DNA from: Halorubrum trapanicum
GTDB lineage: Archaea > Halobacteriota > Halobacteria > Halobacteriales > Haloferacaceae
DNA length: 64,000 nucleotides
Assembly: GCF_002355655.1 (NCBI RefSeq)
Contig: NZ_AP017569.1
Coordinates: 620,001 to 684,000 of the forward strand
Direction: 5' to 3'
Of this stretch, positions 25,556 through 35,980 are shown piece by piece. Made by a program: the position numbers and the translations under genes. Position 1 is the stretch's first letter, and each line of letters starts with the position of its first letter. Under the pieces are notes generated by a model. That model did not search any database. It was not told where the DNA came from and saw only the letters and a list, made by a program, of their open reading frames with translations.

Positions 25556-25980
25556 CCAACGGGGCTGAGATTCCCGAAACGATCGTCTTCGACGCCGAAC
25601 CACTCATCGCCTATTTCTGTAACGAACCAGGGAGCGACACCGTCGAAACGTACGTTGAGGCCATCGAAGGCGCAGCAGACGGCTACATCTCGGCGGCCAA
25701 TCTTGCCGAGGTCCATTATATTGTCCGGGCGATCGACGGCGAGGAGCGCGCTGATGCCGTCGTCGACGTTCTCGAGGAAAGTGGCATCCGTCGCGTCGAC
25801 ACCGAACAGACATGGGCGTCAGCAGCCGACTTCAAATTCCGCTACTCGCCAGCACTCGGTGATGCTTTTGCGCTCGGGACAGCAGCGCACGTCGACGGGA
25901 TGCTGTTGGTCGGTGCCGACGACGACTACGACGACGTCACCGATGTCCCGATCACTCGGTTCCGGACCGAACCAGCTTGA
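25552..25980 (+). CDS. vapC: PIN-domain toxin, VapC family
   Basis: 142 residues. PIN nuclease with the expected acidic residues: Asp14 and Glu16 in VFDAEPLIAY, Glu in ANLAEVHY (about residue 50), Asp in LGDAFALGTA (about residue 104) and Asp in GADDDYDD (about residue 123). VapC toxins cleave RNA, typically initiator tRNA or rRNA; the target here is unknown. Codon use is less GC-rich than in the genes to its left, which fits a mobile module. Confidence 0.9.
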   Translation: MTNGAEIPETIVFDAEPLIAYFCNEPGSDTVETYVEAIEGAADGYISAANLAEVHYIVRAIDGEERADAVVDVLEESGIRRVDTEQTWASAADFKFRYSPALGDAFALGTAAHVDGMLLVGADDDYDDVTDVPITRFRTEPA

Positions 25981-25986
25981 CTTCCT

Positions 25987-26003
25987 CCCACGACTGTCGT
26001 GGG
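25987..26003 (+). terminator. Hairpin after vapC (terminator or IS200/IS605-type end remnant)
   Basis: CCCACGA-CTG-TCGTGGG is a perfect 7-bp stem starting six bases after the vapC stop. CTTCCTCCCACG plus hairpin resembles the subterminal hairpins at the ends of haloarchaeal IS200/IS605/IS1341 elements, so it may be a leftover end rather than a dedicated terminator. The 150 bp up to the next stop codon hold no gene I can support. Confidence 0.4.
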
Positions 26004-26134
26004 CTCTCTCCGCTGTTCTCTGTAGGGTCGGCCAGAACCGGGGCCACCGACAAGGCCGCACATTTGGCGGTGGGTGGTGACGACTGACTGGCTGTGACCT
26101 GCTTTCGCTTCTTAACTGCGACCGGACCCGCTGC

Positions 26135-27079
<945 letters not shown>

Positions 27080-27159
27080 CTGCTCTGGAGAAACGCGGCC
27101 GCGGTAAAGAAGGGCCGGGTATCAGACGGCCGCATCGGCCGCGGCCTCGGCGTCCGCGG

Positions 27160-30100
27160 TCAGTTCGCCGCGCTCGCGGTCAGGTCGGCCGCGCTCGCGA
27201 CCGGCTCGGCGCCGATCAGCGACCCCGCGTCGGTCGAGTTCGTCGAGTCGCCGCCGTCGCTTCCGCCGCCGTCGTCGACCGGGCACTCGGGGTCGCCGCT
27301 GGGACAGTCGATGATCCGCTCTTCGAGCTCGACCGTCGCCGCCGCGTCGTCGACGCCGACGACCTGGCCCTCGGTCACCTCGACCTGTCCGAACCGCTCG
27401 GTGGTGTACAGGTCGTCGCCGGTCGTCCGCTCGGTGGTAATATTGTACGGCCCGGTCGCGCGGACGCTCGTGTTCGTGTACCCGTTCTCGGGGCCGAACT
27501 CTTCGTAGCCCGTCGTCGAGTACGGGAGCGTGAACTCGAAGGTCCCGTCCTCGTCGGCGGTCGCGTACTGCGTGTACTCGAACGTCTGCCCGTCCGGCTT
27601 CCGGAGTTCGACGGTCGCCTTGACCTCCTGGCCGGGGTCGGCGCCCGACCCCTCGACGGTCGCGCCCGGCACGCGTTCGAACGTCTTGACGAAGTCGTCG
27701 CGCAGCGCGCCGAAGAACGACTCGCCGAACGTCGCCTGGAGGTCGACGCCGAACCGCTGGGCGAGGATGCTCGCCTGCTGGGCGTACGGCGACCGGCCCG
27801 GCGCCTCCGTGGCGTGGACCAGCCGGTAGTGTTCGAGCGCGTCCAGCCGCTCGGAGGGGACGCCCATCACGCCGCCGACCTGCGCGGAGCCGTCCTCCTC
27901 GACGTACGCCTGCGCCGCCGAGAGGTTATCGAACCGGCGGATCGCCTGACCTTCCGTCGGGAGCACCTTGATCTCGACCTGTTCGCCCGCCTGGGTCTGC
28001 GCGGTCTGCGGCTCCCAGTCGACGACGACCGGCTGTGGCTCGACCGCGCTGCCGTAGTGCTGGTAGAGCCGGATCATCTGGCTCTCGTGGTAGCGCTGGG
28101 TGCGCAGCTGGAGCGCGAACCGGAGCCCGCCGCCCTGACCGTTCTGGCCTTGGACGCGCTGGTAGAGCACCTCGTTGAAGTCACGCACCGTCTCGTTGCC
28201 CGAGTAGAACGTCACCGGCGCGTTGAACTTGGAGTTCGTCGACGCCATCTGCCAGTCGACCATCACGTAGCGGGTCTCGTTGCCCTCGGTGCTCTGGCTC
28301 GCGAGGACTTCGGCCGCTTCCTCCTCGCTCGGTGCGAGGAGGTAGTCCGCCGCTGCGCCCGCGTTCTGCTGGAACGGGTTCGCGTTCGGGATGCGCTCGG
28401 CGCGCGTGGTGATCCAGTGGCCGTAGTCCCACCACGACTGGACGCCGTACGCGCCCTCCGGATACTCGAAGTCGCCGTCTGCGGGGCGCTCGTAGGTGCC
28501 GTACAGCTCCATCGGGTTGTCCGCGCCCTCGAGCTCGCCCGGTTTCGGGGTGTTGTCGTTCATCCACTGGAGGCTCTCGTCCCACTGGACGACGCTGCCG
28601 GGGCCGCTGGAGTTGCCCGCTTGCCAGACCGGGGTGGCGACGCCGACGAGCGGGACGATGAGGACCGCGAGCACGGCGGCGACGGTGAGCACCTGCCACC
28701 CCTCGATGTCGCGGACGGCGTCGAGCGAGGTGAGATCGAGGGCGTCGAGCGCGACCTGGAGGAAGTACGCCGTGCCGACCGCGACGACGACGGCGAGGTA
28801 GTAGTTGAACCGCGTCTGCGTGAACGCCGCGCTGCCGATGAACGCCGCCCACACGACGAAGTACAGCTCCTCGGCGTCGTACTCGACGAGCAGCGTCGCA
28901 CCGACGAGGAAGGCGGCGGCGATGAGCAGGCCGATCACCTGCCAGTCGACGCCGACGAGGCCGCCGACCGCGCCGTACGCCTGCGGGACCGCGTAGACGG
29001 AGCCGACGACTGCGAGCGCGGCCGGGATGTAGAGGGTGTGATTGGTGTCGTCGGAGCGGTACAGCGGGCGCGCAAGGATGTAGAGGACCGCGGCGAGCGC
29101 GAGGAAGAAGGCGAGCCCGTACTGCGAGAGGACGAAGTTCGAGAACGAGGCGCCCTGGAGGGGGGGCTGGGCTTCGCCGATGGTGCGGAACTGTGCGGTG
29201 GCGCTGAATCCGACGAAGTTCAGGAGGTTGTTAGTGAGTGTCCCCCAGAGCGAGGGGAGCGCAAGCCAAATGACGACAGCAGACGCGACGATGAGCCCGC
29301 CGACGGCTGGCGGGAAGGTCGCAGCTTCGAGGTCTCGTGACTCCCACTGGCGCGCGAGCCAAGCAAGGAAGACGGCGCCGAGCGCGACGCCGAGCGGGAG
29401 AATCACTTGGAGGAGCGAATACTGAGTGGTTTGGAAAGAGAACGTGTCGAGCGGGACCAGCTGCATTGCCCCGGCGACGGTCATGGCGACCGCCCCGACG
29501 AAGGCGATCGGTTCGGGGCTCTCGCCGTGGTAGACGTCGCTCGTGAGCTTCACCGCGAGGAAGACCCCCGTGATACCGACCAGGAGGACGCCCGGCTGCC
29601 ACGTCCACATGTACAGACCGAGCGCAACCCCGGCGGCGGCGGCGAAGGCCAGCGGGCGCTTCAGCGCGTCCCAATCCTGATCAACGACGAGCTCCCACAC
29701 CGGCTTCTCGCGCTCGGCGACGCCGAAGGCGACGAGGAACGCGAGGACGGCGGTGCTCTGGAAGAGGACCTCGGCCGCGCTGTGGTCGGGGAAGCCGACG
29801 AGCGAGTATCGGAAGAAGGTGCCCGAGAAGAGCGCGAGCGTCGCCGCTCCGGCGAGCGCGGGAACGCGCTCGGTGAACCGCCGCGCGATGAAGTACGTCG
29901 GTACGGCGACGAGTGCGCCGACGATGGGGGCCATAACGAGCATGACCTCCTCGGTGCCGCCCATGATCGGCCGAGCGATCCACACGCCGACGGCCATGAT
30001 GTGGTCCCAGAGAGTACCGAACTGACCCGCACTGTTTCCGTACGGGAACCCCGTCCACGGGTCGAACGGGAGCGTGTTCGGCCAGTTCTCCAAGAGGTAT

Positions 30101-30300
30101 GACGTTTCGCGGAGGTGGTACCACGCGTCGTTGCCGCGGAAGTACACTTCGCCGTTTTGGACGAAGTTGCCGTACGACCGGAGGCGGGTCCACAGCATGA
30201 ATACGAATGCCCCGAAGAGGAGCGGGACATGATACCACCGTCTGAGGACGTCGAGGGGCGATCCCCCATCATCTCCGACGGCGTCGGTTTGCTGACTCAT
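27160..30300 (-). CDS. aglB: Archaeal oligosaccharyltransferase AglB (STT3 family)
   Basis: 1046 residues. It moves lipid-linked glycans onto Asn in N-x-S/T sites of S-layer and other surface proteins. The N-terminal ~560 residues contain about 13 transmembrane helices, with the first loop holding GNDAWYHLRE and later loops FPDHS. The soluble domain holds the catalytic WWDYG signature at about residue 620 (QSWWDYGHWITTRAER). An Ig-like C-terminal part and an Asp/Ser-rich end follow. The start ATG 30298-30300 follows a TATA box at 30336-30345. It anchors the glycan island that begins just upstream on the opposite strand. Confidence 0.97.
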   Translation of the reverse strand: MSQQTDAVGDDGGSPLDVLRRWYHVPLLFGAFVFMLWTRLRSYGNFVQNGEVYFRGNDAWYHLRETSYLLENWPNTLPFDPWTGFPYGNSAGQFGTLWDHIMAVGVWIARPIMGGTEEVMLVMAPIVGALVAVPTYFIARRFTERVPALAGAATLALFSGTFFRYSLVGFPDHSAAEVLFQSTAVLAFLVAFGVAEREKPVWELVVDQDWDALKRPLAFAAAAGVALGLYMWTWQPGVLLVGITGVFLAVKLTSDVYHGESPEPIAFVGAVAMTVAGAMQLVPLDTFSFQTTQYSLLQVILPLGVALGAVFLAWLARQWESRDLEAATFPPAVGGLIVASAVVIWLALPSLWGTLTNNLLNFVGFSATAQFRTIGEAQPPLQGASFSNFVLSQYGLAFFLALAAVLYILARPLYRSDDTNHTLYIPAALAVVGSVYAVPQAYGAVGGLVGVDWQVIGLLIAAAFLVGATLLVEYDAEELYFVVWAAFIGSAAFTQTRFNYYLAVVVAVGTAYFLQVALDALDLTSLDAVRDIEGWQVLTVAAVLAVLIVPLVGVATPVWQAGNSSGPGSVVQWDESLQWMNDNTPKPGELEGADNPMELYGTYERPADGDFEYPEGAYGVQSWWDYGHWITTRAERIPNANPFQQNAGAAADYLLAPSEEEAAEVLASQSTEGNETRYVMVDWQMASTNSKFNAPVTFYSGNETVRDFNEVLYQRVQGQNGQGGGLRFALQLRTQRYHESQMIRLYQHYGSAVEPQPVVVDWEPQTAQTQAGEQVEIKVLPTEGQAIRRFDNLSAAQAYVEEDGSAQVGGVMGVPSERLDALEHYRLVHATEAPGRSPYAQQASILAQRFGVDLQATFGESFFGALRDDFVKTFERVPGATVEGSGADPGQEVKATVELRKPDGQTFEYTQYATADEDGTFEFTLPYSTTGYEEFGPENGYTNTSVRATGPYNITTERTTGDDLYTTERFGQVEVTEGQVVGVDDAAATVELEERIIDCPSGDPECPVDDGGGSDGGDSTNSTDAGSLIGAEPVASAADLTASAAN

Positions 30301-30335
30301 TACACGAAGTCACTTCCAAAACCTCCATAAGGCTT

Positions 30336-30345
30336 GTTATATACC
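30336..30345 (-). promoter_or_regulatory. aglB TATA box
   Basis: On the minus strand GGTATATAAC lies about 36-45 bases upstream of the aglB ATG, the normal distance for a short leader. A CTTTTTATTC box at 30446-30455 faces the opposite gene. Confidence 0.5.
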
Positions 30346-30475
30346 GGTAGCCGATGGAGTTGTACATGTCGTGCTATCACTGAGGGCAGTTGAGCGGCGT
30401 AGAGACGATCTGTGGGAGTTCAACGGGAAGATCTCGTGAAGGTGCCTTTTTATTCGGTGCCGACAACACCGACAT

Positions 30476-31618
30476 ATGAACGTGTTCGCGGCGGCCGCGC
30501 TGGGCCTTCTGGGCGTGACGGCCGCACCGTATCTCGTCTTCCTCGGACTGTACGCGTGGGTCCGCCCCGAGGGCTCACCCGCCGCCAAGGAGCCGGCGGA
30601 GCCGACGGTGAGCGTCGTCCTCCCCACGTACAACGAAGCTCGGATCATCCATGCGAAGCTCGACGACCTCCTCGAGCTCGACTACCCGATGGCAAAGATC
30701 GAGCTCGTCGTCGTCGACTCCTCGACCGACGAGACGCGATCGCTGATCCGCGAGTACTTCGAGGACGTGGACGCTCTCGATCTCGTGCTGATCGAGGAGG
30801 ACGAGCGGCGGGGGCTCGCACCCGCGCTCAACGAGGCGTACGAGGCGGCGCAAAACGAGATGGTCGTTAAGACCGACTGTGACTCGAAGCTGCCGCCGGA
30901 CGTGCTCCGCGAGGCGGCGGCGAACCTCGCCGACGAGGAGGTCGACGCCGTCACGGGGCGGAACGTCGAGGTCCTCGGCGGCAGCGAGGTGGAATCGGGT
31001 TATCGCGGCGTGCAGTCGCACATCCAGCAGCTGGAGTCGCACCTCGACTCAACGCTCATCTTCCACGGGCCCTTCTCTGCGTTTGAGAACGACGCGCTGT
31101 TGTCGATCGACCCGAACTCGCTGGCCGACGACACGGAGCTCGCGCTGAAGATCCGTCGTCAGGGCGGCCGAGTGGTGTTCGATCCCGCGGTAGAATACAT
31201 GGAGGCGAGTCACTCGGCGTTCGTCAAGCGCCGGAAGCAGAAGGATCGCCGGGCGATGGGATTGATTCAACTACTGGTCCAGCACCGAGACGCACTTGGA
31301 CGGTACGGGAGATACGGGATGGTAGTGTTGCCGTTCAACTGGTGGTTCATGATTGCGTCGCCGTGGCTGCTGGCACTGACGCTAGCGGTCGGGACGGTCG
31401 GCTCCGTGATCGCGTTCGGTGTGGCGGGGCTCGCGTTGCCGCTCGTCTTCGGACTGTTCACGTACTTGGGGCAGAAGGACGTGCTCGGACCTGTACAAGC
31501 ACTGTATTCTTTGCTCGATACGCAGGTGTCGTTGTTGCGTGCGTGTGTAGAATTGTTACGCGGAAAGGGCGACGGTACATGGGAAGCTGACGCAGAATTG
31601 AGGGAAGCGTTCGACTAG
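30476..31618 (+). CDS. Membrane-bound family 2 glycosyltransferase
   Basis: 380 residues, ATG 30476. An N-terminal membrane helix (residues 4-27) is followed by a GT-A domain: VSVVLPTYNEARII, LVVVDSSTDET, KTDCDSKLPPD (the DxD-like metal site, about residues 137-143) and DDTELALKIRRQGG. Two to three membrane helices occupy residues 285-345. This resembles membrane GT2 enzymes that transfer sugars to polyprenyl phosphate or extend lipid-linked glycans at the cytoplasmic face. It is divergent from aglB, which supports an N-glycan role. Donor sugar unknown. Confidence 0.88.
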   Translation: MNVFAAAALGLLGVTAAPYLVFLGLYAWVRPEGSPAAKEPAEPTVSVVLPTYNEARIIHAKLDDLLELDYPMAKIELVVVDSSTDETRSLIREYFEDVDALDLVLIEEDERRGLAPALNEAYEAAQNEMVVKTDCDSKLPPDVLREAAANLADEEVDAVTGRNVEVLGGSEVESGYRGVQSHIQQLESHLDSTLIFHGPFSAFENDALLSIDPNSLADDTELALKIRRQGGRVVFDPAVEYMEASHSAFVKRRKQKDRRAMGLIQLLVQHRDALGRYGRYGMVVLPFNWWFMIASPWLLALTLAVGTVGSVIAFGVAGLALPLVFGLFTYLGQKDVLGPVQALYSLLDTQVSLLRACVELLRGKGDGTWEADAELREAFD

Positions 31619-31686
31619 TCGGTCAACTCCCGGAATTGGTTGGACAAGTACAAACTATTTTATTGCTCTCAGGGAATAAAATACCG

Positions 31687-32631
31687 ATGGCAAATTCGGG
31701 AACCTCCCTTCTCCAGTCCGGATTACAGATTTATCGGACACAGGGGCTCTGGCAACTGACACGTGAGGCTTTTTATTATTGTTATGAGTCTACACTCAGA
31801 GCCGGTTGTTCACTCTTCGGCGACCGACAGGGCGACAATATCTACGAGGACGACTGGGACGTTCTGTTGATTCTCGACGCTTGTCGTGTCGACCTCCTTC
31901 GAGAGGTCACTGGTGAGTATCCGTTTCTGGACGTCATCGAAACCCGGCGTTCAGTAGGAAGTACCTCTGCCGAGTGGATGAATAACACGTTCACGGCAAA
32001 GCACCAAGATGTAGTCGCAAACACCATCTACGTCACGGGAAATCCATTTAGCGACGACCATGTATCGTCCGAAGACTTTGCTGTAGTCGACGAAGTGTGG
32101 CGCAACGAGTGGGATGAGGCGGCGGAAACAATCCGTCCGCGGCCACTGACTGACCAAGCTATCGCCCGATGGCGATCGGAGGCGGACGCAGATCGCATGA
32201 TAGTCCACTACATGCAGCCACACTACCCATTCATCGGTTCCTCGATTGCTGGTGCTGGCCTGTCGCTCGAGAACTGGGGCGAGACGTTCGATTCGAGGAA
32301 CGTCTGGGAATTGCTTCGAGACGGCGAGATAGAATACGATGCGCTCTGGGATGCCTACCGAGAGAACCTCCGAGCCGTCCTCAACGACGTCGAATTGCTT
32401 ATAGAGACGATCGACGCTGACGTCGTCGCCATGACTGCCGACCACGGGAATGCTGTGGGAGAGTACGGCGTCTACGGACACCCCGCAGGAATCTGTCTCT
32501 CAGCGCTGCGCGACGTTCCCTGGGTCACCACGAATGCCGAACAGGTACGCGAATACGAACCCGAAACAACCAACGAGGCCCCAACAAACGAGGACGTATC
32601 CGACCGCTTGGAAGCACTCGGATATAAATAA
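31687..32631 (+). CDS. Alkaline-phosphatase/sulfatase-fold protein, paralogue 1
   Basis: 314 residues from ATG 31687 (MANSGTSLLQ); the open frame begins at 31636, but 31687 fits the TATA-like ACTATTTTATTG at about 31656-31667. An amphipathic N-terminal segment (IYRTQGLWQLTREAFYY) precedes the fold. Metal ligands of the superfamily are visible: Asp64/Asp69 in LDACRVD, a candidate Thr/Ser nucleophile in GSTS (residues 91-94), HYMQPHYPF, ADHGN and GHP near the end. It could remove or transfer sulfate, phosphate or phospho-alcohol groups on glycans. Two paralogues lie at 35.9 and 45.9 kb. Confidence 0.75.
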   Translation: MANSGTSLLQSGLQIYRTQGLWQLTREAFYYCYESTLRAGCSLFGDRQGDNIYEDDWDVLLILDACRVDLLREVTGEYPFLDVIETRRSVGSTSAEWMNNTFTAKHQDVVANTIYVTGNPFSDDHVSSEDFAVVDEVWRNEWDEAAETIRPRPLTDQAIARWRSEADADRMIVHYMQPHYPFIGSSIAGAGLSLENWGETFDSRNVWELLRDGEIEYDALWDAYRENLRAVLNDVELLIETIDADVVAMTADHGNAVGEYGVYGHPAGICLSALRDVPWVTTNAEQVREYEPETTNEAPTNEDVSDRLEALGYK

Positions 32632-33579
32632 TCAGGGTGCGTGGCGTGAGTTCGCAAGGCGGCGGATGAACGTCTGAGTGCGGTATGGTAGCCTGTTTGC
32701 GACCCGGAACCAGCCAGCACTCATGGCACGCTTCCCCCAGTTCATCGGGGTCGAATCAAGCTCTAACAACTCCGCATACTCGTCCCACTCATGCTCCGGA
32801 AGGGCGGTACTGAGAAGCGCTCGGTTGCCATAATGAAGGCCTGCAACTGACCGAGGCACCCGGAGAAACGCGGGCACCGGGTAGTTGTTCGTGAGCGGGA
32901 GTGTCGCAAACGAGGTCTCCTGGGCGAGTAGCGATAAGGCAACCTGGTCACTGTAAAACAGTGGCGTTCGGCTCCCGGCAGCCTCGGCGACATCAGCACT
33001 CTCGTCAGCTCGAATTTTCATGCTCAATTCTAAAAGACGTCCGGGGAGAGATAGGTCGCGGGCGACCACGGCAGCGGAGTTGTAGAACGGGTACGGTAAC
33101 TCACCGCCGAGCACCGCGGATATGCTGTGCTCAGGCTCCGAGATATTGTAGCGGGTGTACAGCAGTTCCCAGACCGGAACGGACACGTCGTGCGTCCAGA
33201 AGGACCCACGAAGCGTACACGCTCGCGCGCTCAGTGCCGCGTCTCCAGCGGGGAACGACAGGCGATCCAGCAAGACGATGTCGGTATCTAGCATCACCGC
33301 TTGCTCTACACCACTCCGTTCTGCAGCGAGTTCAAACGCGCGAAGTTGGGCTGTAATTGGATAGTCGTCGTCTGGATACGGCCCTACCTCGACGGTCGTA
33401 TCCTTTTCTAACTCTGCCAGTAGGTTTTTCGACATCGCCGAAGCACCCATTTCGGGGATAAATACGACTATATCTGACTCTGGGTGGTGTTCTCGGATGG
33501 AGCGCACGAGTACGAGTGCCTGCGCACCAAAGGCTCCCTCGTCGGCAGTGATTGCAAAGACAGTCTCTTCATCAATCAT
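32632..33579 (-). CDS. GT8-like nucleotide-diphospho-sugar transferase
   Basis: 315 residues from ATG 33577-33579 (MIDEETVFAIT). The longer frame would need a TTG start at 33669. The fold opens with VFAITADEGAFGAQALVLVRSIREHHP and has the metal-binding DxD in MLDTDIVLLDRL (about residues 96-105). Later come YNSAAVVARD and FYSDQVALSLLAQE, as in GT8 enzymes. It converges directly with the sulfatase-like gene, the two stop codons being adjacent. It probably adds one sugar to a surface glycan. Confidence 0.78.
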   Translation of the reverse strand: MIDEETVFAITADEGAFGAQALVLVRSIREHHPESDIVVFIPEMGASAMSKNLLAELEKDTTVEVGPYPDDDYPITAQLRAFELAAERSGVEQAVMLDTDIVLLDRLSFPAGDAALSARACTLRGSFWTHDVSVPVWELLYTRYNISEPEHSISAVLGGELPYPFYNSAAVVARDLSLPGRLLELSMKIRADESADVAEAAGSRTPLFYSDQVALSLLAQETSFATLPLTNNYPVPAFLRVPRSVAGLHYGNRALLSTALPEHEWDEYAELLELDSTPMNWGKRAMSAGWFRVANRLPYRTQTFIRRLANSRHAP

Positions 33580-33827
33580 TCGTAGCTCGTTGCTTCCGGA
33601 GAACTCTAGAGCACGCCTCAAAAACTCCGTTATTGATGATATTTCGAGCGATGCGGTTTGCGCCAACAAGCATTATCACCTCGTTCAACAGACCGCTACA
33701 AAACAGCTCTGTTTACCAGGCAGGCAACATACTAATACCGCCCAAAACAGCCGACTACATCAGTGCGTACTGGTCCCTACACCAAACTCATTTGTCGCCA
33801 CATCGACTCCCACGGGTAACGAAAACT

Positions 33828-33920
33828 GTCGTCCTCGCGCCGGGACGGGACCGCAAAATGACCGGGAACTATACGTTTACACCAGCCATCTTTCACGCGT
33901 ACCAACTGATGCAGCCGTTT
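33828..33920 (+). pseudogene. Remnant of an aglF-like nucleotidyltransferase with internal deletion
   Basis: One frame reads VVLAPGRDRK-MTGNYTFTPAIFHAYQLMQP. The first part matches the AVVLAAGKG start of the intact nucleotidyltransferase at 51697-52467. The second part, from ATG 33858, matches its MTGFYTFTPAIFHACHLVQP (about residue 168). The roughly 155 codons between are missing, so this is a decayed copy. The remaining gene-free sequence in 33580-34136 shows only a terminator-like hairpin. Confidence 0.7.
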
Positions 33921-34076
33921 AACTGCGATAAGTGTGGATTTTTGAATCGATCGGTTCACGCATAGAGAGCGTCCACGTGATAGATGTAATCCAGATAGAC
34001 GGTTAGGATATGGACGGAGGTACCCCGAGGACTACGATTAGGCCGAGCAGCATCAAAGCGAGAAGTCGATCTGATC

Positions 34077-34097
34077 AACCCCGCGCTACGCGGGGTT
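34077..34097 (+). terminator. Perfect hairpin in front of a GT2 gene
   Basis: AACCCCGCG-CTA-CGCGGGGTT forms a perfect 9-bp stem with a 3-base loop, followed by AGAACAATATTATTTTATC. It ends 40 bases before ATG 34137. It may be a terminator for upstream transcription or a relic of an inserted element. The AT-rich tail also holds the TATA-like TATTATTTTATC for the next gene. Confidence 0.45.
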
Positions 34098-34136
34098 AGA
34101 ACAATATTATTTTATCAATTCCCCACAGAGCCGAAC

Positions 34137-35069
34137 ATGATGAGTACTCCCGGAACGGTGAGTGTCGTGATTCCGACGTACAACCGGGCAGAGGTACTCG
34201 GCAAATCGATCGATAGCGCTCTCGCACAAACCTATGAGAACGTCGAAGTCGTCGTCGTCGACGACGCCTCCATGGACAAGACGGAACGGCTCGTCGGGGA
34301 GTACGGCGGGGACATCTTGTACCACTGTTTTGAGGAGAATCAGGGGGCGAACGCGGCCCGAAACAAGGGAATTGAACTCGCTGAGGGAGCGTTCGTGGCG
34401 TTCCTTGACGCGGACGACTATTGGCGACCCGAGAAACTGGAACGACAGATGCAGGCGTTTGAAAACGCTCCGGATTACTGCGGCCTCGTCCATACCGCTA
34501 TCGAGATCCAAAATTTCGACGGCGAGACTATTGATAAGGTTCCAACAACCTCGCCAGACGACCCAAAACGACGGCTGCTACTTGGAGACTATGTCGGCAC
34601 GTTCTCCAGCGTGGTCGTGAAGTCTCGAGTGTTCGATACCATCAAACCCCTAAAGCGAGAACTCCCGAGCTGGCAGGATTGGGAGTTCTATCTTCGGGTT
34701 GCCGACAAGTATGACTTCCGAGCTGTCGACGACCACCTGACAGTCAAACGCTCGGGAAAAGACGACCAAATCAGCAAGAATCTTGAGCCCCTCCTAGAGA
34801 CAACGTATCCGTTCTTCGAGTCCAAGATTCGTCGCGATGCAGCCGCGTACGGTGCGATGTTCAAGCGGCGAGCTCTCGCCAGACTCCGGATGGAGGTCGG
34901 GGACGCAGCTCTCGTGAATCGTGATACCAAGACCGCGAGAAGGTATTTTTTGAGTGGACTCGCTGCGTACCCGTTCGAATCAAAACTGGTCGCTTACTTC
35001 CTCCTCTCTCTGTTTGGTATGAACGCGTACGATGCTGCACTGAAAGCGAGACGTATGGTCACAACATGA
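34137..35069 (+). CDS. Family 2 glycosyltransferase
   Basis: 310 residues, ATGATG start at 34137. GT-A fold: VSVVIPTYNRAEVLGKSIDSAL, VVVVDDASMDKTE, GANAARNKGIE and the DxD in VAFLDADDYW (about residues 84-91), then LPSWQDWEFYLRVA as the catalytic region. The last ~50 residues are helical, with a mildly hydrophobic stretch. It is probably soluble or peripherally bound. Base composition is lower in GC than core genes, as elsewhere in the island. Confidence 0.88.
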   Translation: MMSTPGTVSVVIPTYNRAEVLGKSIDSALAQTYENVEVVVVDDASMDKTERLVGEYGGDILYHCFEENQGANAARNKGIELAEGAFVAFLDADDYWRPEKLERQMQAFENAPDYCGLVHTAIEIQNFDGETIDKVPTTSPDDPKRRLLLGDYVGTFSSVVVKSRVFDTIKPLKRELPSWQDWEFYLRVADKYDFRAVDDHLTVKRSGKDDQISKNLEPLLETTYPFFESKIRRDAAAYGAMFKRRALARLRMEVGDAALVNRDTKTARRYFLSGLAAYPFESKLVAYFLLSLFGMNAYDAALKARRMVTT

Positions 35070-35284
35070 TGGCGGGTCAGGAGAGATATCGGCTTCCGAA
35101 CGACGAAGGCACGTCGTCATGGGGTAGGAATCGTCGATGAAAACACCTGTAAACGTCAACCTGATACAGGGGTCCATAATCACCTTCGTCTGGGACAGTC
35201 TCGATAAGATCGCCAGTTTTGATCTGTCTCTAACGCGATATTGCTAAAACTATTCGCACACGATGATGTTTATTGTCCTATTTC

Positions 35285-35762
35285 TTAAAAGATGCGTTCG
35301 ATAGCATTCCGATTTCCATGTTGAATGATTTAAACTCGATAGCCATCTTCGGCGAGAACAGATCCGAGATAGTCTCCGTCATCGACGAGAAATTCCACGT
35401 TATTGAGCTGGTAGCGCCAGTGTAGCTCGGTCAGAAACCATCGTGTTGTCTGTTTATTTGCGGTCGGATAGAGGCTTACGTGAAGAATTTCGTTCGTCTG
35501 TGATCAACCGCGTCGCACAGCCAGAACTGCTGGTCGTGGAGGCGGATCATCTTTTCGTCAACCGCGAGTTGATCCTCGGAGACGGTTGAGATCGGCTGTA
35601 GATCGGCCTTATGAACCCAGTTATGGATCGCAACATGACTCCGCTTGATCCAAACAGTTCAAGATGCTTACTTACCTCACGTAGTGACATGCCGGCCAAG
35701 TGACAGCAGATCCCTACTTCAATCGCCCAGCGCGGAGTTCGATCTCGCTTCACAAACGACAA
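35285..35762 (-). pseudogene. Decayed IS6-family transposase
   Basis: On the minus strand the start reads MSFVKRDRTPRWAIEVG, then HLAGMSLREVSKHLELFG. After a frame change it continues HNWVHKADLQPISTV, LAVDEKMIRLHDQQFWL, a stop, and in a third frame EFLVDDGDYLGSVLAEDGY, ending at IERIF-stop. These are the DDE segments of haloarchaeal IS6-type transposases, with at least two frameshifts and stops. The rest of 35070-35900 has no supported gene; a small hairpin (ACGACG/CGTCGT) is at 35100-35118. The remnant lies just upstream of the duplicated leader at 35857. Confidence 0.8.
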
Positions 35763-35856
35763 GTCGATTCATGCGATACGTTCGCTTAGGCACTCGGTTT
35801 CGGCCATCGACACTCTGAAGTCGAGCGCCTCATCCTCAAACTTAACGCGACGCACC

Positions 35857-35980
35857 GACGAAAGGTAGAATTGAAGTGCTGGCGTCCGTAGTTACTGTGG
35901 ATGAAATCTATCATGAGGCGGGTTAGCAGTATCTACAGGAAGGAGGGTCTAGTCGCGCTTCTGCGGCGGTCAAGCAATTA
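35857..35980 (+). repeat. Duplicated leader plus first codons, copy A
   Basis: These 124 bases align without gaps to 38232-38355, with about 14 differences. Bases 35857-35900 (non-coding leader) differ at only two positions. The rest encodes the N-terminus MKSIMRRVSSIYRKEGLVAL and the following RRSSN. The matching copy begins a gene of an unrelated enzyme family. Confidence 0.85.

Noticed and set aside
33552-33965. Possible gene of 137 codons in the GT intergenic region
   Set aside because: Only residues in 33828-33920 match a known protein, in a deleted arrangement; the rest has no coding signal, so it is listed as a pseudogene.
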